A stretch of 64,000 nt of DNA from Steinernema hermaphroditum (Eukaryota; Nematoda; Chromadorea; Rhabditida; Steinernematidae). Position numbers and translations under genes: made by a program. The notes beneath the pieces are model-generated. The model saw nothing but the letters and a program-made list of their open reading frames with translations, ran no database searches and had not been told where the DNA came from. Of the stretch, positions 1 through 11,700 are shown in pieces (within the stretch, counting starts at the first letter, position 1; the number at the start of each line of letters is the position of its first letter). Location of the stretch: the NCBI GenBank assembly GCA_030435675.1, contig CM059625.1:2418001-2482000 (forward strand), read 5' to 3'.

Positions 1-1366
1 AGTGCTATGCAAAGGTCTCTCAGTATAATGTCGGTGCTAAAGCTGAGCAATGAACATACAACACAGTATAATTTTTTTTCTGTCTTCCACGATAAGAGTG
101 ACAAAGAAGCTATCTGTCGTCTGCGCTTTTGTACCGGTGTAGATGGCAAACGACTTGCGGCTTTTTTCCCAGTATAGTTCATGTTCTTTTTTTCTGAACG
201 GAGTTGATAAGATAGACGTAAGGATTTTAGTGGTGCGGCGAACAAAGAGTCTGAAAGGCCAAATGACGGCTGCGCTTTCGGACTGGCAATGATAATGCAT
301 AAGAAAAAGACGGAGAGACACGTAGTTTCGATCTGTTTTTTTTTCAAGTGACTACCATACTTCTAAAATGGAGTTAACCTCATTCAGAAGCCAAAGAAGG
401 CACAACTTTATGAGCAGATCACTAACATTTCAAAAACAAATTACCCTCGGACGATGATTTTACTAATTAAAACAGTACTTTAAATGTGGCTCTGCTTGTG
501 CATAGTGTATTATTTTCAAACCCGTTTTCGGCCCTGAAGGTCTACAGCACTTATGGATCTTCAGGACTGGAAACGTGTCTTAAAAATAGAGCCTCTGTTA
601 CAACACGTTCCAATAAAGTTGTTCAATTTATTTGCCTATACCACTCATACATCGTTTCCGCTTACATTGCAACTCGCCGTCAGTCTGACTGGACTCTTCG
701 TACAAGCAAACAACCAAGACAAAGAACTGTTTTTCGCTTGTGTCGCCGTTGTTGTTTGTTGAGGAGAAGCGCTGATAAGAGGCGTCCTATCTGGAAGCCA
801 CCTTTCTCGAGTGCAAAACACGTTCACCGTCGAAATGTGAGTAGTGCCAGCCCTTGGTGGTCATGATGTGATGGATTTCAAAGTGTGCGTGTCAACACAT
901 AATTGCACTTCAAACGGTCAGAACTACGAAAGACTTAAAAGCACGGGATTTCGTGAGGTTTATAACGACCAAAAACCGTTCTGTTCAATAGTTCATTTCT
1001 AGATATATAAATCGGCCTGAATTGCAAATTTTGATTTGTATGTCTACAAAACAATATTGCATCAGACAGCTTCTGATCAGCGGTCATCAAGTTCATGTTC
1101 TGACTGATAACACTTTCCCCGGGTGCGGTCCGACGTCAATCTCCTTATGTCAAGAATCGGTAATCAGCAGTTTAAGGTTATCCAGACGAGATAACACCAA
1201 GACTGTGTCACTGGTCAAAAAGTTCAAAACAGCACAGTGATCAGGTGTTCTTTGGATTTTTATGAACATAAAGCACTAGTGATTACAGCAGATTAGTGGC
1301 TGTGTTGCTTAGTTTTAGTTCAAGCTGGTTCACGTGTCCAAGCAGAGGACAACCGTAGGCCTCTGC

Positions 1367-1921
1367 TATCCCGGTTGCTTGTTTGGTTTGTTCAAAATTG
1401 TCCATACATTCACGGGCTGGCCAGTAATTAATGAATTCTTACATCACCATTACAGGTAGCCTTTCCTCTCAAATCGACAGTAATCAACACATTTTCATTT
1501 ATTTACAAAACCTTTTTACCAAAAAGGGGCACAATATTGTACAAGAAGTTGTTTAGTAAGTGTAAAGGCCATTGTACTGTTTTAAATATCGTGCACTTTT
1601 ATTTTTATTGGCTTATCCCAACAAATCACAGGACTTGTTAAGGTTGTGTTGAAATACTTTGAGCTCGATGTTTCCACTTTAAAGGGTAAAGTAAGAAGTC
1701 AACGGCTGGATAAAGACTGTAGTAGAAGTCAAATCAGTGGCTTGGCAAGGTCGACTGTTTGTTTCGAGAGAATTGGCAAGCAGAGAATCCCAAAGAAGTG
1801 TTAAGTTCTGTCGATTTGAGAGGAATGACTGACTGTAATGGTAGTTTAACCATTCATTCATTGCTGGCCAACCCATGAATGTCTGGACAATAGTGAACAA
1901 GCCAATCAAGCAACGGGGATA
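1367..1921. repeat. Fold-back (inverted) repeat, two 114-nt arms
   Basis: Positions 1367-1480 and the reverse complement of 1808-1921 align along 114 nt each. They share blocks such as TTGTCCA.ACATTCA, TGGCCAG.AAT, ACCATTACAG and CCTCTCAAATCGACAG. The spacer is about 327 nt. I see no transposase frame inside, so a non-autonomous fold-back or MITE-like element, or an old inverted duplication, is the likely origin. Confidence 0.7.
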
Positions 1922-2054
1922 TCAAAGACTTACTATTGTCTTGTGCCCTTTCCACTTGAATCAGTATAATAAGAAATCATTCGTTTAATTCGAAAAGCCT
2001 TCTCTTTCATAAAGACCGTCGTATAAGTCAAAACAGTGGCTTGTCAAAGTCAAC
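1711..2054 (+). repeat. Direct repeat, two 45-nt copies
   Basis: Copies at 1711-1755 and 2010-2054 differ at about 7 of 45 positions and share the core AGTCAAA.CAGTGGCTTG. The first copy lies in the spacer of the fold-back repeat and the second lies just outside it. This suggests a composite or nested repeat block. Confidence 0.65.
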
Positions 2055-3603
2055 CTTCTATTCAGTGCGAAGCTTTTTCGAAAACTCCCTACTTTGCTGT
2101 TCCACAATTGATACAAACGGTACAATAGTTTTTCTCGCCAGTTTTATGACGATAGTGTACGGAGACGAACAGACTATGAACAAATAATACTGACTGATAC
2201 AGTTTCAAATGCCCTTCGGACTCAAAATGCGAAACAACAAAGGGAACACTGGACTTTGTTCGCCATGAGGCTGGATTTTATAGCTGCTTTGCGTTCGGCT
2301 CCCCGAGTTTCAGCTCGATTTGATGGCGGCACTTCGGAGGTACCCTTGTCAACGCCTAAGGAGTTTCTATTGTCTACCTGCATAACCTACCCTTGAATTC
2401 AACCGCAGTTCAACAATTAGGATGACATTTGTGCTTGAAGATGTCCGGAGCTGTTTGCGTACTTGTATTTGTGTATGTAGAGGAATAAAAAAAATAAAAG
2501 AGTAGAGCCCATATGAGTACAGTAAGGAGCATCTCAGATATACAATGCTTTATATAGAAGAGCTTCATGCGTTGATACAATTTGACACATAATTGTAGAT
2601 GTGCCTAAGGAAAATGCAGCTCCAATTGTCATAATCCAAACTATCGTGAGGTCAGTGTATATGAAAAATACGTTTAACCCGGTGTAGAATCACCGTCGCA
2701 AGCCGTTCTGACCCAGTGGAAGAGACACCATTTTCACTATGCTACGTTTGGGTAGATTTTACAAGGCTTAAGGTGTAATGGATGTAAATTCGTTCCCAGC
2801 CAGTCTGCAGTAGGCACAAAATGATGTTGTGCTAAAGCACTTCGTTAGCCACCAGCGAACCAAAGACCAAAATAATATTTTCGACTGTAGACATAATCTA
2901 TCCCCTCCAGACATTGATATCTTCGTAATTGTTCACGTGAACAGTGCGCAGGACAACAACTGGACAAAATTTTGGTCCCCACCACAAATCGAACCTCTAC
3001 TTTGATGATCGATGAATTAACGATCATGAAATCTCTCTTCAATTGGTGTCACGCGATTCATTATCCGACATGAGGACATCGCATAGTCCACCGCAGGTAC
3101 TCCGGTACTTAGCTGTTATTTCGAGCTAATCTCACGTTTCGTTCGACTGTCCTTCATATCGGTCTGTCCTTCACACCCAAAACAGATACTGTTTTCCACT
3201 GAATCCTTATCGTTACAAGTAAACATTGAATTGAAGGCACGAATTCACTTTTGGAGCAGCGTAATGCTGGCAAAGTTCCTACGCTCATCTGCAACCTTTT
3301 TATCTGCACCAAGCTGCAGGACTGCTTGGTGACACAAGGTGGTTAGTCACCTTCGCTGTGTCCTCATGTTTGATCTCGCAACCCTTTGCACATCCCGTTT
3401 CCCGTTTTGCTCCCCGTCTTATCGCGCTTCCACCGGGATCCACCAGCTGACGCTTTGCGACTTCGACAATAAGTCCGTGTTGATGACGCCCGCGGAGCGG
3501 AGTCGACCTGATCAGCTGAAGCGGAGCATCGAGCTTATCACCGCCTCTCTCCACCCCTTCTTATCGCCACCCCCAACAACGTCCCCGGGCTTACGGTAGC
3601 CGG

Positions 3604-3641
3604 CTATAAATCCCTACCGGGCGATGTCACCTGCACTCAGT
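3604..3641 (+). promoter_or_regulatory. TATA box and initiator of the P450 gene
   Basis: CTATAAAT at 3604-3611 is followed about 30 nt later by an initiator-like TCAGT at 3637-3641, six bases before the ATG at 3647. The spacing fits a classical TATA/Inr core promoter and would give a 5' leader of only about 8 nt. No trans-splice acceptor is visible immediately before this ATG. Confidence 0.5.
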
Positions 3642-3646
3642 CGACA

Positions 3647-5568
3647 ATGTTCGCCCTTCTTGGCTTGTTCGCTGCGCTCTGTGCTCTCGTCTACGGGTGA
3701 GTGTTCTCTTATGAACAATGAAAGAGCACATAAGTAATGTTAATTATGAAGTTCCGGCTGGGCTAACTAACAGGAAGCATCAATGTTTGCTTTTTCATAT
3801 GCATTGTATGTGACATTCCCCCGACTATCAAAACACTTTGAGTTTGATAATTTGTCATTAGAGTTGGTGTTATTCAAACCGTTACTGTCCCTACTAGCAT
3901 TCGTCTAGATCCTCACTTACGCGTCCCTTTAGGTACTTCTGGAATCGCTCACGATTCTTCCAAAAGCGTGGCATCCCGGGACCCAAGCCCACTTCCGTTT
4001 TCTCCGGCAACCTGCTCCAACTCCAATCCGATCGATCACCTTTCAACAAGTCCTTCTTGAAATGGGAAAAGGAATACGGTAGCACCTTTGGCTACTTGGA
4101 AGGCGGTCAGAAGGTGATCTGTACCTCGGATGTGGACATCTTGGCCGACGTCTTCTCCCGAAAGTTCGAGTGTTTCCACTCTCGCAAGCCAATCCATCCA
4201 TTTCCCTTCAATCCCGACAAGGATCCCCGCGCCAACGTCTTCACCGCTCGTGGTCTTCGCTGGAAGCGTCTTCGCAACCTCACCCACCCGTCCTTCGCCA
4301 ACAGCAAACTGCGCCTGATGCAGGGCACCATGAAGGATACGACACTCGTCTTCATGCGCACTTTGGAAACTCTCGAAGGAAAGCGGGTGAACATGTGCAA
4401 GTGGTTCCTCGAAGCTGCCACCGATGTCATCGAGCGCATCGCTTTCGGCAAAGAATCCAGTGGAATTGGCAAGGAGCCCAACCCAGTGACCCATCTCATC
4501 CGATCCTTTTTCAACCCAGCTCCCTTCATTCAGAATCCCGTTATCAACTTTTATGGTACGCTATGCGTTCAGTTCACAGTTCACTAACGAACGCTTTTAG
4601 TTGGAACGTTTGAATTCCAAGACTGGACCATCTACCTTCACAAGATCCTCATCAAGCTGAAGGGCTCCCCTCTGACGATCCTGGGCGAACGTCTCGTGAA
4701 GACCATTGAGAAGCGCCGTGCCCGGGGACCTCCTGCGGAGGATGACCAGAACCGTGACTTCATCGACCTCTTCCTCAACTCCGAAGCCGCCGACGAAGGC
4801 GAAAAGTCGCATCTCAACAAGCAGAATGGCGACGAGCTGACAAAGGCACACGTCAAGGTGGACAAAAAGCTAACCGACCAGGAAATCGTCTCCATGTGCT
4901 CGGTTCTCATGCTGGCCGGAGTTGACACAACGGCGACGGCTATGTCCCTTCTCTGCTACCATCTGGCAACCCACGAGGACGTTCAGCAGAAGCTCGTCCA
5001 GGAGATCGACGACTTTATCGTCCAAGAAGACGATATCAACATGGACAACGTAAACAACATGAAGTACTTGGACTGGTGCATCAAGGAGAGCCTCAGAATT
5101 CGTCCTTTGGCTGCTGGGTAAGCAAAAGCAAACAATAAAGAACGAACGCTAATAGCGTGACTTTTTAGTGCAAATAGCCGAATCTGTATGAAGACATGCG
5201 AAGTTGGTCCGAGCAACTTACTCATTGAAGAAGGAATGACCGTGGTCGCCAACGTCTTCAGCATTCACCACAACCGCCAACTATGGGGTGACGACGCCGA
5301 CAAGTTCGTTCCGGAGCGCTGGAATCCCGACGCCGATCGTATTCCCAAGCATCCGTTCGCCTATCAGCCATTCGGTGCCGGACCTCGCACGTGCATGGGC
5401 CAACGCTTTGCCCTCCTCGAAATGAAGCTCATCTTCTGTCATCTCCTCAAGAAGTTCAGCATCGAGAAGTGCGACAAGACGAGGTGCGACATGGCCGGAA
5501 TCATCGTCTGCGCCCCATCCGACGTCTACGTTACCCTCAAGCGTCGCGCGAATCTCGACAGCGACTAA
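3647..5568 (+). CDS. Cytochrome P450 (CYP3 clan, CYP13/CYP25-like)
   Basis: A haem-thiolate monooxygenase, expected to be anchored in the endoplasmic reticulum and to oxidise small lipophilic compounds. Exons are 3647-3696, 3933-4555, 4601-5117 and 5169-5568, all phase-consistent, giving 529 residues, a normal P450 length. Residues 1-16 form a hydrophobic anchor, followed by a proline-rich hinge (RGIPGPKP). The I-helix AGVDTT lies at about 330-335, the ExxR pair is E387/R390, and the PERW motif is at 445-448. The haem loop FGAGPRTCMG carries the ligand Cys472. The FHSRKP and PDKDPR...RWKRLR blocks resemble nematode CYP13/CYP25 enzymes. The substrate cannot be told. The start is the first ATG after a TATA box. 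All key residues are present, so it should be functional. The family is sure; the subfamily is inference. Confidence 0.93.
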
Positions 5569-5710
5569 GTCCGCCGCATCCGCACCAGTGTACATAGCCT
5601 CCCCCGTGCTGCGGCTTTTAGGGTAGCCGCATACTGCCTTAACACACGATGACAGGTGTTCCTTCTGTATATCGATTTTACGATATTGAACATAAAGCTA
5701 GCTCAATTGT

Positions 5711-5716
5711 AATAAA
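5711..5716 (+). promoter_or_regulatory. Poly(A) signal of the P450 gene
   Basis: AATAAA lies 143 nt after the P450 stop codon, in an A-rich context. It is the first canonical hexamer downstream of the gene. Confidence 0.5.
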
Positions 5717-6363
5717 AAAACTAAACCGATGAAATCAAGTGTTCATCAAAGTGCAATGACCTTTTGTTTTGTTCTTGCCTATGGACCCACCATTGTTCCT
5801 AAGTACATCAGCCGACGTATTCATTACAAAAACCTTACAGTGGGCCTCTAAAGAGGACACTGAGACCAGACCTATTCAATTACAGAACCAACAAAACAAA
5901 GCTCGACATCAGCCCCTAGGTGATGCCAACATTTTTGAACTTTCTTATCACGTGCAGGTGCTTGCCCTGCACATTATTTTGTTCCCCTTATCAGCGCGCC
6001 GTGAGACTCGCCAGCTGACGGTTTGTTCATCTGACGGCTATCCTTTGCAGTCTAAATGTAACGACACAAACCCGATAAATTGCAACATCTGTCGATGAAA
6101 GCAGACGTCTGAACTCGACGCGAACCCACAAGTCCTTATCACATGGTATGCGGCGTGCTGCTTTTGACTGGGCTGTCTCGTCGATGGTTTCATTTTCAGT
6201 GAAATATTTCGGAGAGAAAATAGCACCAACTATCAGATTTTTGTAAAACAATAACAATAAGCTTTTCCTACGAAAAGCACCGGAAATGAAACCTAGAAAA
6301 AAAATGGACAACCCACCTTCAGCTCTGGTCTAATGTTATTGTTTGATGTAACACTGTATGCAA

Positions 6364-6650
6364 CCAGTCCCCCCGAATTGGGATACCCGGGATCCCACCA
6401 CCGTTGAAAGCAAGATGTCCAACTCCAAACATCCGGCTGTGTGAGATGTCACCCTGAACGTCGCCAGTTCTCTGAGGATGCCACCACCGGCGAAGACGCA
6501 ACGTTCGGACTAAGTACCCGTCTCTCCGAAGCCGCTTCTGTGCCATCAACATCAACCGGGAAAGAGAAGTTCCATCAGCCTTTCTGAAGTTTCGACGATT
6601 CCTGCCGTGAACCTCCGCAACCGAGCGGATCGACATCTATGTTTTTCGGT
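6364..6650 (+). repeat. Dispersed CxxCHPE repeat family, copy 1 (degenerate)
   Basis: This copy shares nucleotide blocks with those at 7.9, 35.5 and 52.0 kb. Read in the frame of the 35.5-kb copy it encodes CVRCHPE, SEDATTGEDAT and a TRLSEA block. It then needs a frame change to reach RSSISLSEVSTIP, the counterpart of the family's SPIPRCPVKRA motif. No start codon or full frame remains, so it looks like a decayed copy of a once-coding element. Confidence 0.6.
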
Positions 6651-7829
6651 GTCAAGCTAGCCGCAGTTTAATTCATGGAATAGAATCGTGAAAGTGGATG
6701 CCACACAGCCGCTTTGAGTGACAGGAAATCAGCGGCTACTTTGTATTTGCATAGTTGTTGTGTGGCCATGATAGCGATATGATTCTTGTTGTTGACTTTC
6801 TAATTGACATCACTTTGTTGCTTGCACTAATTGCAAGAACTATGGAGTCGTAAAATCTGTTTACTCTTTGTTTTTTCGTTATTTTTTGATTGCAGAACTG
6901 AGAGGCACCAGGTACCGAACTAGAGGCGATCGTAAATATCTTGTTATCTACACTTGTGGTATCACACAGCTCGATATAGGTCAGCGGTGCAAACAAGGAA
7001 GTAAAAAGCGGCTTCTCGCCTCCTTACGTTTTAGCATTCCGGTGCATTCTTTAGCAGGTAAAAAAGAAATATTCAATTTCGCTTGTTGCACCTCGCGGAA
7101 TGATCAAGCATGGTATATACGGTTTTGGTGAAGCCTCATGTGAAGGTACACCTAGAAGTCCAAGTATTTTGCCCAAAATATTACTGCATCGCCAAATCTA
7201 TGCCTAAAGCACTTCATATAAGTAAGGCCTCTAGCATTTTCGACCGGAAATCGCATGCATCAATCATTTGATCGTTATCATCGGAAAAGTGAAAGGCTAA
7301 CGAGATGCAATGCATAGGCCTTTGTCGAAAAGTGCATTTTTTTCTTCGTTTTTTTTTTCTTGAAATTATACAACTCAATGATTGTAAAACAAAGCAATAA
7401 AACAATCATCTGTGATGTTCGTTCGAACAAATATTGGCCGCAGTGATCATTACGTACGATTATTTATAATTGCAGCACATCTCACTTACGTGTGTACTTT
7501 TAAGGAAGTGAGTAAGAAAGACATAAAAGATTGTGTTGCGATTTCACTTTATGACTTGCTCTCTCTGTTCTGATTTTATTGCATGAAAGTGAATTGCTGC
7601 AGTAAACTGCAGCATCAACAACAAATGGGTGAATGTTTTTTAGTCACTTTGTACGTCTCGGACCCGCAACTCATAATTTCGGCCGGCGCATAACAAGGCA
7701 CTTTAGACGAAAAGTGCAACGGACTCTGTACAATAACTATAAAACAGTTTTTAAATGAGTACTAAACTGTGGACTCTCACTCGTCGGTCCCTCTGAGTCG
7801 CTCTCTGAGCGTACGGTTGGTCAGATGGC

Positions 7830-8135
7830 AAACCCTATGGCAGTTGTGACTGTTCCGTCTTCCAGAGGGAATTGGGACACCCGGAAGCCGTAGTCCCACC
7901 ACCGCCGACAACAAGTTGTCCGACGCGAGGAATCCGGCCGCGTGAGAAGTCACCCTGAAAGTCGTGGAAGCTTTGATGATCACCGAAGACACAACTTCAA
8001 GACCAAGGGCCATCAGATGCGGGCTCAGACACATCTGCTGAGCCCGAAACGCCTGCGAAGAAGATCTTCCGCTGCGCCATCCGAAGTTTCGCCAATTCCC
8101 GTACACCCCGTGAAGCGCGCCGCCAATAATTGAGT
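7830..8135 (+). repeat. Dispersed CxxCHPE repeat family, copy 2 (degenerate)
   Basis: An open frame at 7942-8133 carries RVRSHPESRG near the start and RSSAAPSEVSPIPVHPVKRA near the end, matching the two conserved blocks of the family. The middle is frame-shifted relative to the 35.5-kb copy. The first Cys of CxxC is replaced by Arg. The 5' part (about 7865-7940) matches copy 1 at the DNA level, including a CCCACCACCG block. Confidence 0.65.
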
Positions 8136-8703
8136 ATATAGGGACTTCACTCGATGTGTGGTTTATCCTTTGTTTAATAAAGATCAATTCAAAATTCACA
8201 AAACCGACTATGCAATGCAGCTCCAATGCTATATCAGCTGATGATTGCATTATTGTAGTGCCAGCATCAGATTTGTTCACAACGTCTCCATTTAACTTCC
8301 TGTCATGACTGTCCCTTTTGCCGATCAGCTGACCTAGAATCAGCTTGCTTTCCTATGAAGTTCGATGAGTACCTGTCTGCGATGTTTGGACATGTACAGA
8401 ACGTGTATCAGTATTAGATAAACGATAACTGAAGATAACTCGTTGAAGCAGCTGGCAAACAATACACTATTCTTTCTCGACACTAGCTAAATAGATCTAA
8501 CAACATTTCTGGACATTCGAAAGCGTGTGTTTGCTTCTCAATTTCGCGACCGCACCGACTCGAATCGTTCATAAGTGCACCATTGCGATATCGTATTCCT
8601 CACACGTTCGGCCACCACATTTCGTTTTTCTATCGCTCACACACTTTCTTCACATTCAGAGTCCCCATGACCGGTTGGTCGACGAATTATTAGAAGAACA
8701 AGC

Positions 8704-11700
8704 ATGCCACCCCCGTCTCGGTTAGAAAAAATCAAAGGCAAGGCAGCATCTCAGCTCTTTACTCTGGGCAAGCCGTCTAAGGACTCTGGCGGCGCATCCA
8801 CCTCACAACAGCGGCCTCCGAAGCGGCCTCTTCCGAATTCCTCTGCTAATGACGTAAGAAGAAGGAGATGATCTTGCATAAGTTTCCTGGTTTTAGACTT
8901 CTCCGTCCACATCAGCCCCACACAAGAAGAAACGCCTAGATCCTCGTCTTTCCCAGCGAGCAGCTAATGCTACCGCCGCCAGCGCGAAGCCGGTACCTCA
9001 GAAGTCGGTGGCCGCCGGCGCTCCTTCGTTGTTCTCCAAAGGAGGCGCTTTCTCTATAGTCGGCGGAGGAGCGAAGAACAGGGTTGTTGCCTCTGGCACC
9101 TCGGTTGATGTCGTCGGTGGAGGCCGTGTGGGCTCTATTCCTTCCTCTTCTTCCTATTCCACCGCTTCTGTTTCATCGCTTCTCAACGATGGCGTCTTCT
9201 CTGTCGATCTGCAGTCTTGGAAGAAGCAGTGCGCTGATGTACAGTTCTCTATTGCTGAGTTCTCAAATGTAAGGAAGAAAGTTAGGTGTCATACCACTTC
9301 AATGTTTTAGCTTGCTGAAAGTGCCAAAGCAGCGAATGATAGCGATCAGCTGGCAAAAGTTGTGTGTTGTGCACTGAAGACATTCGAGAATCATTCCGCT
9401 CCTATAAGCTCCGTTGTTTCGACGTTGTGCGCGCTCTTCGGCCAGGAGACCGACCTTGCCAGCAAACAAATCGTTCAATCAGCCCTTTTCTCTACGTTAC
9501 ATACTCTGGGCACTTCAGCAGATCGTGAAAGACACTCAGAAAGGATAGGATACGTCATCACTCTTTTGGAATCTGCATTATCGCATTTGGACGAGTGGCC
9601 AATAGAGGTCGTCTCCTTGGCTGTAGCCGATTCGCTGGACAAAAGAGGGTGGATTGACCACAGCACGGCTTCCGCTCTTGTTCCGAAGATATTCTCTGCA
9701 TTCGGAACGTGCTTTCCAAGCGAAGAAATGATTAGTGCAGCTGGGATACCCATTCATTGGAAACGGTGTGGCGAGGGCAGAACTCGATTCAAGAACCATT
9801 CAAAGGAGATCAGCTGCATGAGAGTGAAGCTGGCGGACATCTTGGAGAAGTGCTTGCTTCAAAGAGAGTCCGCACAAAAGGAAGCGGTGTCGAAGAACGC
9901 GATTCGCACGATGTCCGTTTGTTGTGGGTTCAGCGATTTCCGGGCGATGGCGACAAAACGCTTGGACGCCTGGCTTCTGAATGCGAAGTTGCAACGCTGT
10001 GCCATCGAACTGTTCATGTTCCTAGCGTGCAATGTTGGTAGCGAAGGAACCGAAGGGTACATGCCGCTCATGAAGTTTCTTACCCACATGAAATCAATGT
10101 CGAGCAAGCAGATTTCTAATATATACATGGTTGTCATCAAGTAGGTTCACAACATGTCCCTGCTTGAAGAAAACTCCTCTGTTTTTTAGGGAGATCATCC
10201 AAAATGATCAGAATGCGATAGCTGTTCTTGCCGGTTATTTAATGGACGGGGAATTCTCGGACCACAAATCAGGTTACTCGATGCCAGTACTCCAGCATCT
10301 ATTCACAGCGAATCAGCGTATAACTCGAAAGGTCTTTACTTCGCGGCTAGTGCCCCTTAACGTCCCTTCTCGTTTAGGTTATGGCGGAGAAGTTTGTGCG
10401 AATGGTGGATCGAGAAGAACATATTCGCCAGCTGCGCACTTTCATGAAGGAGTTTGTGCGCACCTACCTTCGCTCGGAGTTCTCATTTGCTCCGTTCGTT
10501 GAAGACCTTTTGAACGCGGCCAGCAAAAGATATGAGAACGAACATATGCCGGTAAAATAACATCACCAATATATAGCTTCTTTCATATTGATGTCCTGCT
10601 TTTCAGCGCATCTTCTTCCAAGGCCTCATCGATACAGTTTGCTCGTTGCCGTTCCTGGGATTTGCCTCTACTACAGTGAAGCACGTCCTTCACTCCAGAG
10701 GCAAGGGAACAGCTACCTCGTCACAGGTTGAAACTATCACTCGGCTAAGCCTTCAGTTCGCTGAGTTCTTTACCGTTTGCATCGAATGGCTGAAGACAGT
10801 GCAAGTTGAAGATGGACAAATGGTTTACGTCCCAGCGTTCTATAAAGTTCTGTATCTGAATCAGGTATGTGTTTTTTGGTTTTAGTTTTTAGTTTTCTTG
10901 AGTTTTAGCACAGTGATTACTACTGGGTGGGGGCGGAAAATGGACCCACAGAGCAGGATCTCTCTACGTTGATGAAATTGATAGCGGAAGCCCCAATAAA
11001 GGAGCTGTTAGTGGAGTCACTCTTCAGCGTCGGTCTTAGCGATGAGGCGCCCATTGATGGCTGTCTGGTTTTGGATCTATTGTGGAAGCTTACGTCTCGA
11101 GTACTTCAATCAAACGATGGATTTACAATGAGTATGACTACATACACCAAAATGTAAAACACATCTGCTCAATTCCAGAAGGAGGACCGCTGGTATCGGC
11201 CAGTAAAGCGGTCTTCGTGGACAACCTCTTCCGGCTCTGCGTTTTCCGTGGAGATCCACAGCGCCCCCTTGACAGGTATTCTTTGCAGTTTACCGTACGT
11301 CACCTATGGTTGCATGTTTTAGCAGAGATCAAGGCCGGTTTTCTATCAAAGAAGCTTATTGGAAGGCCTGGATGGTTGCCTTAGTTTGGTGTTACATGAA
11401 CCGGACAATCCTGCCCATCGCTTATGAGAAGTACTCAACGCTTCGGATGATAATCCAATTTTCGGTCACCAAGGACTACTCGTTTCCTCCACCATCGTTC
11501 GGTCAGTTCACATCGGCGGAAAAAATTGCCGAAGCCGAGCGAACCACAGCTGAGACTGAAGGTCAAGCTATAGTGGACATGGAAGCCAGCTGTTGGAAGG
11601 TGCCGGCAACAGTGGAAAACTCGCGGTTCATCAACCGATTGTGTTTTAATGATCCAACGTAAGAGACAATTCTTGCCTCTCTTTTACTTGTGCACATTTC

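Larger units (their letters stand above)
1..3600. other. Intergenic region with repeats, no gene seen
   Basis: No open frame longer than about 90 codons here resembles a known family, and none can be joined into a plausible spliced gene. The stretch holds a fold-back repeat (arms 1367-1480 and 1808-1921) and a 45-nt direct repeat (1711-1755 and 2010-2054), listed separately. The last 300 bases become more GC-rich towards the P450 promoter. Confidence 0.6.
5717..8703. other. Intergenic region with two dispersed repeat copies
   Basis: I see no supportable gene. Two copies of the dispersed CxxCHPE repeat family (about 6364-6650 and 7830-8135) occupy part of it. There is a perfect small palindrome at 7595-7614 (nine-base arms, two-base centre). 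The 11-mer CGAAAAGTGCA occurs at 7326 and 7708. Confidence 0.5.
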
